A stretch of 64,000 nt of DNA from assembly GCF_030852425.1 (NCBI RefSeq), contig NZ_NSDM01000001.1, positions 124,001 through 188,000 on the forward strand, in the 5' to 3' direction. The notes beneath the pieces were generated by a model. The model saw nothing but the letters and a program-made list of their open reading frames with translations. It made no database searches and was not told the origin of the DNA. The DNA is from Saccharothrix longispora. Lineage in GTDB: Bacteria > Actinomycetota > Actinomycetes > Mycobacteriales > Pseudonocardiaceae. The position numbers were made by a program, and so were the translations under genes. Positions 17,588 to 26,420 of the stretch are shown here, one piece after another (position 1 is the stretch's first letter; every line of letters starts with the position of its first letter).

Positions 17588-19021
17588 ATGCGCATCCGCA
17601 AGCTCGCCGCGCTGACCGCGGTGGCCGTCACGCTGGCCACCGCGCCCGGCGTGCACGCGCAACCCGCCTCGACGGCCCCGCCGACCCGGCCGAACTCCCA
17701 GCCGCCGCCGGTCGACCTGGCCAAGTACCTGCGCCCGCGCGCCAACCCCCAGGAAGACGTCGACTACAAGCAGTCGACGCAGTGCATCACGTCCGGCACG
17801 GGCGACCGCGCCATCCCCAACAAGCCGTGGGGGCAGATGCAGCTGCGCCTGGAGGAGGCGCACCGCTTCGCCACCGGCAAGGGCGTGATGCTGGCGATCA
17901 TCGACACGGGCGTCAACGCGGACCACCCGCGCCTGGCGGGCCGGGTCGTCCCCGGCGGCGACTACGTCGAGACCGAGCGGCGGGGCGTCTTCGACTGCGA
18001 CGGCCACGGCACCGAGGTCGCGGGCGTCGCGGCGGCCAGCCGGGACGACGCCACCGGGTTCGTCGGCGCGGCGCCGGACGCCAAGGTGATGGCGATCCGG
18101 CAGACCAGCGACCACTACAAGTTCGAGGACCCGGCCAAGGTCGACAGCCGGGCGTCCGCCGGCAAGGTCGACACGCTGGCCAAGGCCATCGTGGTGGCCG
18201 CGTCGGACGGCGCGAAGGTCATCAACATCTCGCTGACCGCGTGCGCCCCGCCGAGCGAGCCGAGCACCGGCGAGCGCGAGTTGCAGGCCGCGATCAGGTG
18301 GGCGGTGGACGAGAAGGACGCCGTCATCGTCACCGCGGCGGGCAACATCGCCCAGGACAGCGGCTGCCAGGGGCAGAACGACAACCAGAACCCCCAGAAC
18401 GTCAACGTGGTCGCCTCGCCGCCGTGGTACGCGGACGACGTGCTGGCGGTGGCCTCGATGAGCGAGAACGGCGCGGTGTCGTCGTTCTCGGTGTGGGGCC
18501 CGTGGATCAGCGTGGCCGCGCCCGGCGAGGACATCGTGACCCTCGACCCGGCGGGCAAGGGCCTGACCGACGCGAAGACCAACCCGCAGAGCGGCCAGCT
18601 GTCCCGCATCCAGGGCACCAGCTTCGCCTCGCCGTACGTGGCGGGCGTGGCGGCCCTGGTGCGCGAGCGGTTCCCGGACCTGAAGGCGCGCCAGGTGATG
18701 GAGCGGATCAAGGCCACCGCCCAGCACCCCGGCAACCCGAGCGGGCGCGACCACAAGGTCGGCTACGGCATGATCAACCCGGTCGCCGCGCTGACCGCCG
18801 AGCTGCCCGGCGAGTCCGGCTCCGCCATGTCGGCCGCGCCGACCCAGCTGATGACGACCCTCGACCCGCTCAACCCGCCGGACAGCACGCCGATGATCGT
18901 GGCGCTGGCCGGGACCGGCACGGGCGTGGGCCTGCTGCTGCTGACGCTGTTCATCGTGCACACGGTCAACCGCAACCGCGCCCGGCGTGCCGCCGTCCCG
19001 GTGAGGCGCTCGGCGCTCTGA
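17588..19021 (+). CDS. mycP: Mycosin, membrane-anchored subtilisin-like protease MycP
   Basis: Mycosins are required for ESX function and cleave some substrates outside the membrane. The 477-aa protein has a signal peptide (1-24), a subtilase domain with catalytic Asp106 (AIIDTG), His140 (DGHGTEVAG) and Ser345 (GTSFASP), and an oxyanion Asn at 253. A C-terminal transmembrane helix (436-460) and a short basic cytoplasmic tail follow. This layout, with a Pro-rich N-terminal extension, is diagnostic of MycP. It is translated just after eccD. Confidence 0.96.
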   Translation: MRIRKLAALTAVAVTLATAPGVHAQPASTAPPTRPNSQPPPVDLAKYLRPRANPQEDVDYKQSTQCITSGTGDRAIPNKPWGQMQLRLEEAHRFATGKGVMLAIIDTGVNADHPRLAGRVVPGGDYVETERRGVFDCDGHGTEVAGVAAASRDDATGFVGAAPDAKVMAIRQTSDHYKFEDPAKVDSRASAGKVDTLAKAIVVAASDGAKVINISLTACAPPSEPSTGERELQAAIRWAVDEKDAVIVTAAGNIAQDSGCQGQNDNQNPQNVNVVASPPWYADDVLAVASMSENGAVSSFSVWGPWISVAAPGEDIVTLDPAGKGLTDAKTNPQSGQLSRIQGTSFASPYVAGVAALVRERFPDLKARQVMERIKATAQHPGNPSGRDHKVGYGMINPVAALTAELPGESGSAMSAAPTQLMTTLDPLNPPDSTPMIVALAGTGTGVGLLLLTLFIVHTVNRNRARRAAVPVRRSAL

Positions 19022-19050
19022 CCCGCCGGGTCACGAGACCGGACCACCGC

Positions 19051-19086
19051 GAAGGGCCGCCTCCCGGACGCCGGGGGCGGCCCTTC
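19051..19086. terminator. Bidirectional terminator between convergent mycP and the 19102 gene
   Basis: GAAGGGCCGCC (19051-19061) pairs with GGCGGCCCTTC (19076-19086), with a further CCCGG/CCGGG inner stem. It lies 30 nt after the mycP stop and 16 nt after the stop of the opposing gene, so one hairpin can serve both transcripts. Confidence 0.82.
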
Positions 19087-19101
19087 CCGCGTCCGGGGCG
19101 G

Positions 19102-20187
19102 TCAGTCCTCGCCGAGCACCGACGGCGCGGACTTCTTGGGCTTGCCGAACAACTGCTCGGTGGACCCGGCGAGCCGCACCTTCGCCCGGTGCTCCTTGTC
19201 GCCGCCCTGCTGGCCGCCCGCACCGCCCATGGCGCCCATCATGCCGCCGCCCACCACCCCGGCGCCGGTCCCGCCACCGGGGCCCGCCGGGCCGCCCGGG
19301 GCCGCCGCGGCGGCGGGCCTGGCCGCCGCCGGTTCCGCGGGCCCCGGCTCGGAGACCGCGGTGGAGCCGCCCGGCGACATCTGCTCCGGGGCGCCCCCGC
19401 CGGGAACGCCACCGCCGCCGCCGGGGACGCCACCGCCCGGCACACCCCCGCCGCCACCACCGGTCGGGGACCCGCCACCACCGGAGGCCGCGGCGGGCTC
19501 CGGGGCGGCCGGGGGCAGCCCCGGCGGGGTCGCGGTCTGCGGGGTCGCGGTCTGCGGGGTCGCGGGCGCGGCCCACGTCCAGTCCCGCTCGGGGTAGCGG
19601 TGCTCCATCGCCACGTCGGCGAAGTCGTCCGAGCCGGACACCCCGTCGCACAGCCGCAGGAACGCCTCCAGCACGTCGCGCACCGACTCGTGCAACTCCT
19701 TGACGGGGTCGTGCAGGTCGTCCAGGACCTCCACGACGCGCCGGTCGCCGTCCAGCGGCAGCGCCGCCGCGCCGGACACCGCCTCGGCCGCCTCGGCGAA
19801 CACCCGCGACATGTCCTCGACGATGCCCCGGACGCCCTCGGCGGTCCCGTCCAGCGCCTCGCCCATGGCGTGCATGGCGTCGGACATGTCGTGCCCGGCC
19901 AGGCCGACCTGGCGCATGTGGTCGACGAACGCGTCGGCGTCCCGCCCCTGCCACGCCGAGTCGAGCTTGCCCAGCGGGCCGGTCAGGTCGCGCGTCACGT
20001 GCTCGGCGACGAGCCCCGCCCTGCGCCAGCGCCCGGCCTCGTCGTGCAGGTCGTCCCAGTCGCCCAGGACGGGCGCGAAGTAGTCGGCGACCAGGTCGCG
20101 CACGCCGAGCCTGCGGCTGATCCCGGAGAGGTAGTCGAGTTCCGCGCCCACCTCGGCGGCGATCCGCCCGCCGTCCCCGCCGCGCAT
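19102..20187 (-). CDS. WXG100-like type VII substrate with Gly/Pro-rich C-terminal region
   Basis: The 361-aa product has a helical N-terminal half with a WXG-type motif WQGRDADAF (about residue 82), resembling the folded part of ESX-secreted WXG proteins. Residues about 225-320 are Gly, Pro and Ala rich. They include three copies of a 15-bp DNA repeat (19526-19565) encoding an ATPQT-like unit. The end EQLFGKPKKSAPSVLGED resembles C termini of other ESX-linked proteins. The ATG shares one base with the preceding stop (TGATG), so it is coupled to the EspC-like gene. Cargo of the locus is the most likely role. Confidence 0.82.
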   Translation of the reverse strand: MRGGDGGRIAAEVGAELDYLSGISRRLGVRDLVADYFAPVLGDWDDLHDEAGRWRRAGLVAEHVTRDLTGPLGKLDSAWQGRDADAFVDHMRQVGLAGHDMSDAMHAMGEALDGTAEGVRGIVEDMSRVFAEAAEAVSGAAALPLDGDRRVVEVLDDLHDPVKELHESVRDVLEAFLRLCDGVSGSDDFADVAMEHRYPERDWTWAAPATPQTATPQTATPPGLPPAAPEPAAASGGGGSPTGGGGGGVPGGGVPGGGGGVPGGGAPEQMSPGGSTAVSEPGPAEPAAARPAAAAAPGGPAGPGGGTGAGVVGGGMMGAMGGAGGQQGGDKEHRAKVRLAGSTEQLFGKPKKSAPSVLGED

Positions 20188-20555
20188 CAGCCACCCGCCC
20201 CGTGCCGCTCGGCGCCCTTGATCAGCGCGACGGCGTCCTCGTCCTGGGCGCCGTAGTGCTCGGCCACCTCGTGCAGGCCCGCGGCGGCGGCGGTGAGCAC
20301 CTCGCACGCCCGGTCCAGCTGCCGCTGGAGCAGCCCGGCCGCGCGGCCGTAGGACTCGGCGCTGCGCAGGGTCCGGCCCAGCTCGCCGAAGCTCCGCGGT
20401 CGCACCGGCGCGTCGCGCAGCTCCGCGCGGGCCCGCGCCAGCTCGCCGGCCGCCTCGTCGACGCGCTCCGCGTACAGCTCCAGCCAGCGCGGGTCGACCG
20501 ACACCCGACCGGCGCTCGTCGACGCCACCGCGCCGCGTGGGACCTCGTGCACCAC
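20187..20555 (-). CDS. EspC-like small type VII secretion-associated protein
   Basis: A 122-aa helical protein with a long amphipathic Ala/Arg/Glu-rich middle (ELYAERVDEAAGEL and later LLQRQLDRACEVL). It resembles the EspC/WXG-like proteins paired with larger ESX substrates, but lacks a clear WXG. The GTG start lies behind a perfect AGGAGG. The stop overlaps the start of the larger partner by one base. I infer that the two form a co-secreted pair; the family call is moderate. Confidence 0.72.
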   Translation of the reverse strand: MVHEVPRGAVASTSAGRVSVDPRWLELYAERVDEAAGELARARAELRDAPVRPRSFGELGRTLRSAESYGRAAGLLQRQLDRACEVLTAAAAGLHEVAEHYGAQDEDAVALIKGAERHGAGG

Positions 20556-20610
20556 CGCACCTCCTGAGCCCTGTGACGGCGGCCGGCCCGCGCCGGTTCC
20601 GCCGGAGGGG

Positions 20611-22248
20611 TCAGCCGCCCTGCTTCTTCGCCTGCTCCTCCGGGAGCAGCCCGTTGTTCTTGGGCACCGGGATGGAGTCCCAGCTGCGCGCGGCGTCGTT
20701 GCGGTTGAGCTGCGGCCCGTTGGGCAGCAGCCGCAGGATCGACTCGGGTCCGGGCGTGAAGCCGTCCGCGCCGAGGCCGAGCGCGGCAGCCGTGGTCACG
20801 TCCGGCACGCCGTACTTCACGCCGCGGCCGGTGATCAGGTGGATCGGGCCGCTCGTGAAGTCCTGGGTGGACGTCGCGCTGCGCACCACGGCGGCCTTGC
20901 CGGGCGCCATCACGAACTGGCTCACGACCTCGCCGGTGGCGCCGACCTGGTTGATGGTCACCGGCACGACGCCCGACGGGACCGGCAGCGACGGCGCGAT
21001 GGTCACCTTGGTGTGCTGCGACTTGTTGTCCGAGCCCACGTTCTGGGCCTGCCAGCCGAGGCACACGACGCGGTTGTTCTGGTTCGCCTCCAGCGTGTCC
21101 GGCACCTCGGTCGGGTAGTCGTCGAAGTCGAGCTGCTTGGTCGTCTTCGCGCTGTTGATCCGCGCGATGTCGACGCGCTTCGGGTCGGCGCCCTGCGCGT
21201 AGGCGGAGCGGATGAGGTCGCCGGCCGCCCTGCTGATCTCCTGGAGGCCGTCCCGGAGCGTGACGTAGAAGACCGGGTCCGCGCCGGTGCGCGCGACCTC
21301 GATCACGTCGCCGACCTTGAGGTTCTCGCCCTGGACGTAGGTCACGGCCTGGCCGCGGCCGTCGATCTCGGGCGCCACCAGCGGCTTGGCCTCGGGGATG
21401 GCGTTGAGCAGGCCGGAGCTGATGATGCGCGGCTTCTTCTGGTTCAGGTTGAGCGCGGTGAGGACCTTGGCGTCGGCCAGGTCGACCTTGGCCCGCACGG
21501 TGGAGGTCGAGGTCACCTTCGAGTTCACCGGCGCCTTGTAGATCAGGTACGCCTGCTTGTCGTCGGTGGCCGCGCGCACCAGCAGCGCCCGGTTGCCGTC
21601 GAGCAGCTCGCCGCCACCGCTGTAGCCCGCGAGCACGGTGGTGGTGAACTTGTTGTTCGCCGTGGGGTCGTTCAGGGACTCGTCCAGCGTCAGCGTGTCG
21701 CACACCGACCAGTCCGAGCCGATCCGGTCGGCCGGGGCGGGCAGCACGTCGGGACCGTCCGGGATGCCCGTCAGCCGGCCCTTGGCCAGCTTGGACAGGG
21801 CCTTCTCGGTGACCAGCTTGGGCTCGCCGCCCGCGACCTGGGGGGCCTGGTTGACCGCGCCGGCCGCGGCGTCACCGCCGGCCTGGGCCTCGGTGCCGCT
21901 GTCCGGGTTCTGCTGCTGGAGCAGCAGCAGCCGCGCGGAGGCGAGGTTGGTCATCGGGATCAGCGTGCGGGGCGAGCCGCCGCGCACCACGTAGACCTGG
22001 CCGGTCTCCTTGGAGATGGCGATCTGCGTGTCGTCGGTCACCTGCGGGTCCGGCGAGAAGAAGCCGAAGATCAGGAAGCCGATCAGGCCGATGACGCCGA
22101 GGAGGACCCCCACCGCGGTCGCGCGCGAGTGCGTGCGCATCGGGTCGTGCAGCATCACCGCGTCCCTGCGCACCAGGGCGGACTGCATCCTGCGCAGCAC
22201 GAAGCGGTAGGCCTGGACCTGTGACTTGGTGGTGGGTGTTGATGCCAT
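20611..22248 (-). CDS. eccB: Type VII secretion membrane protein EccB
   Basis: EccB joins EccC and EccD in the ESX core and has a large extracytoplasmic domain. The 545-aa product has a short cytoplasmic N terminus with RFVLRRMQSALVRRD, one transmembrane helix (43-64), and a long exported region with the family's repeated segments. It is divergent from eccE and lies 55 nt upstream of the EspC-like gene, in the same direction. The 128-bp gap to eccE must hold both promoters. Confidence 0.96.
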   Translation of the reverse strand: MASTPTTKSQVQAYRFVLRRMQSALVRRDAVMLHDPMRTHSRATAVGVLLGVIGLIGFLIFGFFSPDPQVTDDTQIAISKETGQVYVVRGGSPRTLIPMTNLASARLLLLQQQNPDSGTEAQAGGDAAAGAVNQAPQVAGGEPKLVTEKALSKLAKGRLTGIPDGPDVLPAPADRIGSDWSVCDTLTLDESLNDPTANNKFTTTVLAGYSGGGELLDGNRALLVRAATDDKQAYLIYKAPVNSKVTSTSTVRAKVDLADAKVLTALNLNQKKPRIISSGLLNAIPEAKPLVAPEIDGRGQAVTYVQGENLKVGDVIEVARTGADPVFYVTLRDGLQEISRAAGDLIRSAYAQGADPKRVDIARINSAKTTKQLDFDDYPTEVPDTLEANQNNRVVCLGWQAQNVGSDNKSQHTKVTIAPSLPVPSGVVPVTINQVGATGEVVSQFVMAPGKAAVVRSATSTQDFTSGPIHLITGRGVKYGVPDVTTAAALGLGADGFTPGPESILRLLPNGPQLNRNDAARSWDSIPVPKNNGLLPEEQAKKQGG

Positions 22249-22376
22249 TCTCGGCTCGCTGCTCTCCCAGTCGCGGTACGGTCTGCACGATAGCCGGACG
22301 GCGGGTGGTCCGTGTGCGGGTTGGTGAACCCGGTCGGTCCACCCGGCGCACGCCGACGGAAAGAGAACCAGATCGG

Positions 22377-23750
22377 ATGTCGGTCACTACTCCGCCTCCG
22401 GGCACACCACCCGTGGGCGCGGCTCCCCGCCCGGGCGGCCCGCCCACCCCCGCGGGGGCACGTCCGCAGGCCGCCGGCAACGCCGTGCGCGCCGCCCTGC
22501 TGAAGGCCCGTCGCCGCACCGCCGGTTCGAGCCTGGGCGCACTGCCGGTCGCCAACCTGGTCGTGCTGGAGGTCGGTGTCGCGATCGGCCTGGTCCTGCT
22601 GGCCGTCGGCGCCACCGGTGACGGCGTCGAACCCGTCCCGATGTACATCGCGGCCGGCGTGGTGCTCGTCGCCCTCGTCCTCGCGTTCGCCCGCTCCCGG
22701 GGCCGCTGGCTGACGCAGTGGATCAACCTCGTGGTGCGCTACAACTTCCGCTCGCACACCCGCGCCGCCAAGCGCAGCGGCCCGGTGGAGATGAAGCCGC
22801 CGTCGGAGGAGGAGAACTCGGTCATCGGCCCGGAGGACCCGAGGGTGGCGCTGCTGCGCCTCGCGGTGCCGGACCTGGTGATCGCCAAGGGCGTGGACCA
22901 CGAGCGGCGCCCGCTGGGCATGGCGTGGCACCAGGGCGCGTGGACCGCCGTGCTGCTGGTCGACCCGGCGCCGGGCCTGATCACCGCGGTGGGCAGCGCG
23001 CCGTCGCTGCCGCTGGGCGCGCTGGCGCCCACGCTGGAGGACCGCGGCGTGGTGCTGGACTCGATCTCGGTGATCTGGCACTGCTACCCCGGAAGCGCCG
23101 CGCTGCCCGCGAACTCGCCCGCGCTCAACTCGTACCTGGAGGTGCTCGGTCCGCTGCCCGCGGCGGCCCGGCGCACCACGTGGATCGCCGTGCGGCTCGA
23201 CCCGCGGCGGTGCGCGGCGGCCATCAAGGAGCGCGGCGGCGGCGTCGTGGGCGCCCACCGCGCGCTGATCGGCGCGCTGTCCCGGGTGCGCAACGCGTTG
23301 GAGTCCGCGGGCGTGTCGATCCGCCCCCTCGACTCCGACGAGCTGATCCGGGCGGGCATCTCCGCGGCCGAGCTGACGGCGGTGGCGGGCTCGAACAACC
23401 CCGTGGCGCTGCGCGAGAAGTGGAAGGGCGTGACGGCGGGCGGCGTGGGCCACGCGAGCTACGCCATCACCGGCTGGCCGTCGAAGGGCATGCGCAACAA
23501 CCTCAACGCGCTGACCGGCGTGCGGGCGCTGTCGTCCACGCTGTCGATGACGATCTCGCCGAGCAGCGAACAGGGTCAGGTCGGCCTGCGCGGCCTGGTG
23601 CGGGTGAGCGCTCGGACGCCGTCCGAGCTGGACCGCGCGGACGACAAGCTCAAGGCGCTGGCGGACAAGCTCGACATCACGCTGACCCCGTTGAACGGCC
23701 TCCAGGTCTCCGGCCTGGCGGCGACGCTGCCGCTGGGAGGTGTGGCGTGA
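22377..23750 (+). CDS. eccE: Type VII secretion protein EccE
   Basis: EccE sits at the edge of the ESX membrane complex. The 457-aa product has a Pro/Gly-rich N terminus, two adjacent transmembrane helices (57-79 and 88-105) and a large mixed alpha/beta cytoplasmic domain, as in the family. The ATG at 22377 is preceded by only a weak GGAAAGAGA site. Mycobacterial ESX-4 of M. tuberculosis lacks eccE, so its presence here is notable. Its stop overlaps the next start as GTGA. Confidence 0.9.
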   Translation: MSVTTPPPGTPPVGAAPRPGGPPTPAGARPQAAGNAVRAALLKARRRTAGSSLGALPVANLVVLEVGVAIGLVLLAVGATGDGVEPVPMYIAAGVVLVALVLAFARSRGRWLTQWINLVVRYNFRSHTRAAKRSGPVEMKPPSEEENSVIGPEDPRVALLRLAVPDLVIAKGVDHERRPLGMAWHQGAWTAVLLVDPAPGLITAVGSAPSLPLGALAPTLEDRGVVLDSISVIWHCYPGSAALPANSPALNSYLEVLGPLPAAARRTTWIAVRLDPRRCAAAIKERGGGVVGAHRALIGALSRVRNALESAGVSIRPLDSDELIRAGISAAELTAVAGSNNPVALREKWKGVTAGGVGHASYAITGWPSKGMRNNLNALTGVRALSSTLSMTISPSSEQGQVGLRGLVRVSARTPSELDRADDKLKALADKLDITLTPLNGLQVSGLAATLPLGGVA

Positions 23751-24469
23751 CGAACGCGCGCCTGTTGGACTCGCACGGCCGGGGCGTCGCGCCGGAGTTC
23801 CTGGTGTCGCCGCAGCTGCTGGACGTGGTGAGCCCGTCGGGCGACCGCGGCGGCATGGTGCTCGGCTCCGGGTTGCAGGGCGAGCCGCTGACGATCTCCG
23901 TGCTGCGGTCCGCGCCGACCCGCATGGTCGTCGTGGGCGGGCTCTACCTGGCCCGCCAGATCGCGTTGCGCGCCATGGCGACGGGCGCCTGGATCACCAT
24001 CGCGACGGGCCGCCCGGCGGCCTGGCAGCCGGTGGTGCGGGCGGCGGGCGCGGGCGCGGACGGCCGCCCCTCGCCGCTGGTGCAGCTGCGCCGGCTCAGC
24101 CCGGTGGAGCTGCCGCGGCCGTCGGAGGACAGCCCGCTGCTGGTCGTGCACGACGGCGGCCACGTGCCGCAGGAGCTGTTCCCGCCGCGGTCCCCGTGGC
24201 AGACGACGATGTACGTTCTGCCCTATTTGCACCCGCAGGCGGCGAACACCGCGAATTCCGCGGACCTGGTGCTGCTCCAGCGGTTGCCGGTCGGCCAGGC
24301 GCAGTTGGCGTCGCAGATCTGGCGGTTGCCGCCCCAGATGGCGCACCAGCTGACCACGCTCAAGGACGACCAGGTCATCGCCCTCGGCACGAACCTGTGG
24401 CGCCCCCTGCGGCTGGTCACCACCCCCGGTGAGCAGCAGATCCTGGGTGCCGTCCGCCGCGGCGACTGA
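23747..24469 (+). CDS. Unrecognised protein translationally coupled to EccE
   Basis: A 240-aa soluble protein with no signal peptide or membrane helix that I can see. It looks alpha/beta: strands such as MVVVGGLYLARQIALRAM and SPLLVVHDGG are typical of Rossmann-like folds, but no nucleotide-binding motif is intact. The GTG overlaps the eccE stop (GTGA), so the two are made together. It ends the operon, followed by a terminator. I infer a cytoplasmic partner of EccE or EccC. I do not know a named family for it. Confidence 0.72.
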   Translation: MTNARLLDSHGRGVAPEFLVSPQLLDVVSPSGDRGGMVLGSGLQGEPLTISVLRSAPTRMVVVGGLYLARQIALRAMATGAWITIATGRPAAWQPVVRAAGAGADGRPSPLVQLRRLSPVELPRPSEDSPLLVVHDGGHVPQELFPPRSPWQTTMYVLPYLHPQAANTANSADLVLLQRLPVGQAQLASQIWRLPPQMAHQLTTLKDDQVIALGTNLWRPLRLVTTPGEQQILGAVRRGD

Positions 24470-24490
24470 CCCGCCCCGGACACCGCCGCG

Positions 24491-24525
24491 CCCCTCGGAC
24501 CACCGGTCCGGGGGGCATATTTTCG
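24491..24525 (+). terminator. Terminator after the eccE operon
   Basis: CCCCTCGGACC (24491-24501) pairs with GGTCCGGGGGG (24505-24515), allowing one G-U pair. It is followed by an ATATTTT run. It lies 22 nt after the stop of the 23747 gene. Confidence 0.8.
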
Positions 24526-24655
24526 CACTCTCGTCCAGTCACTCTCCGCAGCAATTCGTTCACAGCGCGAATAAAACTGTGGAGGAGCCATTTGTCGGCT
24601 GTTCCGCGCAATTCCTTGCGCGCCCACCCGCGGGAGAACTAGGAACGACTTCACC

Positions 24656-24693
24656 GTGTTCGGACGGTATCGGGGGCGACACCGTCCGAACAC
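24656..24693 (+). promoter_or_regulatory. Perfect 13-bp inverted repeat just upstream of the secreted protease gene
   Basis: GTGTTCGGACGGT (24656-24668) is repeated in inverted form at 24681-24693 around a 12-nt centre. It ends 27 nt before the protease ATG and 10 or so bases before its GAGGAG site. It could be an operator or a leader hairpin; the sequence does not decide. The rest of 24526-24655 is a comparatively AT-rich stretch that I could not resolve into a promoter. Confidence 0.6.
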
Positions 24694-24720
24694 ACACCCT
24701 GTGAAGAGGAGACCCCGCCC

Positions 24721-26280
24721 ATGGGAGACGTTCGCACGTCCTGGACGAGACGGCCGGCCGGTGTCGGGCTGGCCACGGGCACGGTGTTCGCGGTCACCGC
24801 CGCGCTGACCACCTTCACCGCCGCCGCCGAGGGCGACATCCGCGGCCTCGGCGCGCCGAACGCGGTCAAGGACAGCTACATCGTCGTGCTCAAGGACGTG
24901 GGCACGAGCAGCGCGAGCGCGCTCGGCGCCAAGTACCGGGCCGACGTGAAGCACACGTACACGTCGGCGCTGCGCGGCTTCTCGGCGACGATGACCGAGG
25001 CGCAGGCGCGCGCGCTGGCCGCCGACCCGTCGGTGTCCTACGTCCAGCAGGACGCGGTGGTCACCATCGCGGGCACGCAGGCGCCGACCCCGTCGTGGGG
25101 CCTGGACCGGGTCGACCAGGCCGCGCTGCCGCTGGACAACTCCTACACGTACCCGAACGAGGGCGAGGGCGTCACCGCCTACATCATCGACACGGGCATC
25201 CGCTCCTCCCACGGCGACTTCGCCGGCCGCGCCACCAGCGGCCGCGACACCGTCGACAACGACGACGACTCCAGCGACTGCAACGGCCACGGCACGCACG
25301 TCGCGGGCACCGTCGCGGGCACGGCCCACGGCGTGGCCAAGAAGGCCAAGCTGGTCGGCGTCCGGGTGCTCAACTGCGCCGGCTCCGGCACCTACGCGGG
25401 CGTCATCGCCGGCATCGACTGGGTCACCGCGAACGCGGTGAAGCCGGCCGTGGCCAACATGTCCCTCGGCGGCGGCGCGGACGCCACGGTCGACCAGGCC
25501 GTGCGCAACTCCATCGCCTCGGGCGTGACCTACGGCGTCGCCGCGGGCAACAGCAACGGCGCGGACGCGTGCAACTTCACCCCGGCGCGCACCGCGGAGG
25601 CGATCACGGTCGGCTCCACGACGAGCACCGACGCCCGGTCGTCGTTCTCGAACGTCGGCACCTGCCTGGACATCTTCGCGCCGGGCACGTCGATCACCTC
25701 GGCCTGGCACACCAACGACACGGCCACCAACACCATCTCGGGCACGTCCATGGCGACCCCGCACGTCGTCGGCGCGGCCGCCGTCTACCTGGCCGCCAAC
25801 CCCACCGCGACCCCGCAGCAGGTCCGCGACGCGCTGGTGAACGGCGCCACCAACGGCGTCGTCACCGACCCGCGCACCGGTTCGCCGAACAAGCTGCTGC
25901 GCGTCGTCGGCGACGTCGTCCAGCCGCCCGGCGGCTGCGAGGCGAAGACCAACGACGCCGACGTCGCCGTCCCGGACCTGGGCACCGCGTCCAGCCCGAT
26001 CGTCGTGGCCGGCTGCGCCGGCAAGGCGTCCGCCACCTCCCGGGTCGAGGTGCACGTCAAGCACTCGTACCGCGGCGACGTGGTGATCGACCTGGTCACG
26101 CCGAGCGGCTCGGTCAAGCAGCTCAAGGTGCAGTCGGGCACGGACAGCGCGGACAACGTCGACGCCACCTACGCGGTGAACCTGTCGGCGGAGAACGCCA
26201 ACGGCACGTGGAACCTGCGCGTGCGCGACGCGTACAGCCAGGACACCGGGTACATCGACAGCTGGACCCTCGACCTCTGA
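24721..26280 (+). CDS. Secreted S8 subtilisin-like serine protease with C-terminal P domain
   Basis: The 519-aa protein is proteinase K/aqualysin-like. It has a signal peptide (about 1-36), an I9 inhibitor propeptide (50-117) and a catalytic domain with Asp157 (IIDTG), His190 (NGHGTHVAG), Asn277 and Ser343 (GTSMATPHV). After a short linker come about 115 residues of proprotein-convertase P domain ending in YIDSWTLDL. It is probably exported, self-processed and active outside the cell. The ATG follows GAGGAG. It is separate from the MycP protease and has its own terminator. Confidence 0.95.
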   Translation: MGDVRTSWTRRPAGVGLATGTVFAVTAALTTFTAAAEGDIRGLGAPNAVKDSYIVVLKDVGTSSASALGAKYRADVKHTYTSALRGFSATMTEAQARALAADPSVSYVQQDAVVTIAGTQAPTPSWGLDRVDQAALPLDNSYTYPNEGEGVTAYIIDTGIRSSHGDFAGRATSGRDTVDNDDDSSDCNGHGTHVAGTVAGTAHGVAKKAKLVGVRVLNCAGSGTYAGVIAGIDWVTANAVKPAVANMSLGGGADATVDQAVRNSIASGVTYGVAAGNSNGADACNFTPARTAEAITVGSTTSTDARSSFSNVGTCLDIFAPGTSITSAWHTNDTATNTISGTSMATPHVVGAAAVYLAANPTATPQQVRDALVNGATNGVVTDPRTGSPNKLLRVVGDVVQPPGGCEAKTNDADVAVPDLGTASSPIVVAGCAGKASATSRVEVHVKHSYRGDVVIDLVTPSGSVKQLKVQSGTDSADNVDATYAVNLSAENANGTWNLRVRDAYSQDTGYIDSWTLDL

Positions 26281-26304
26281 GACCAGCGGCGCAGTAGCGG
26301 CCAA

Positions 26305-26339
26305 GCGGCCCCGAACCGGTACCACCGGTCCGGGGCCGC
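26305..26339 (+). terminator. Terminator after the S8 protease gene
   Basis: GCGGCCCCG (26305-26313) pairs with CGGGGCCGC (26331-26339). An inner ACCGG/CCGGT stem continues past one mismatch. It lies 25 nt after the stop. Confidence 0.75.
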
Positions 26340-26420
26340 CCCCGTTTCACCTGGCCAGGGACTCGCAAGCCCCACCGGGGCGGTGGCACGGTCATACTCA
26401 TGTCGATCCTGGAGGTGGAG

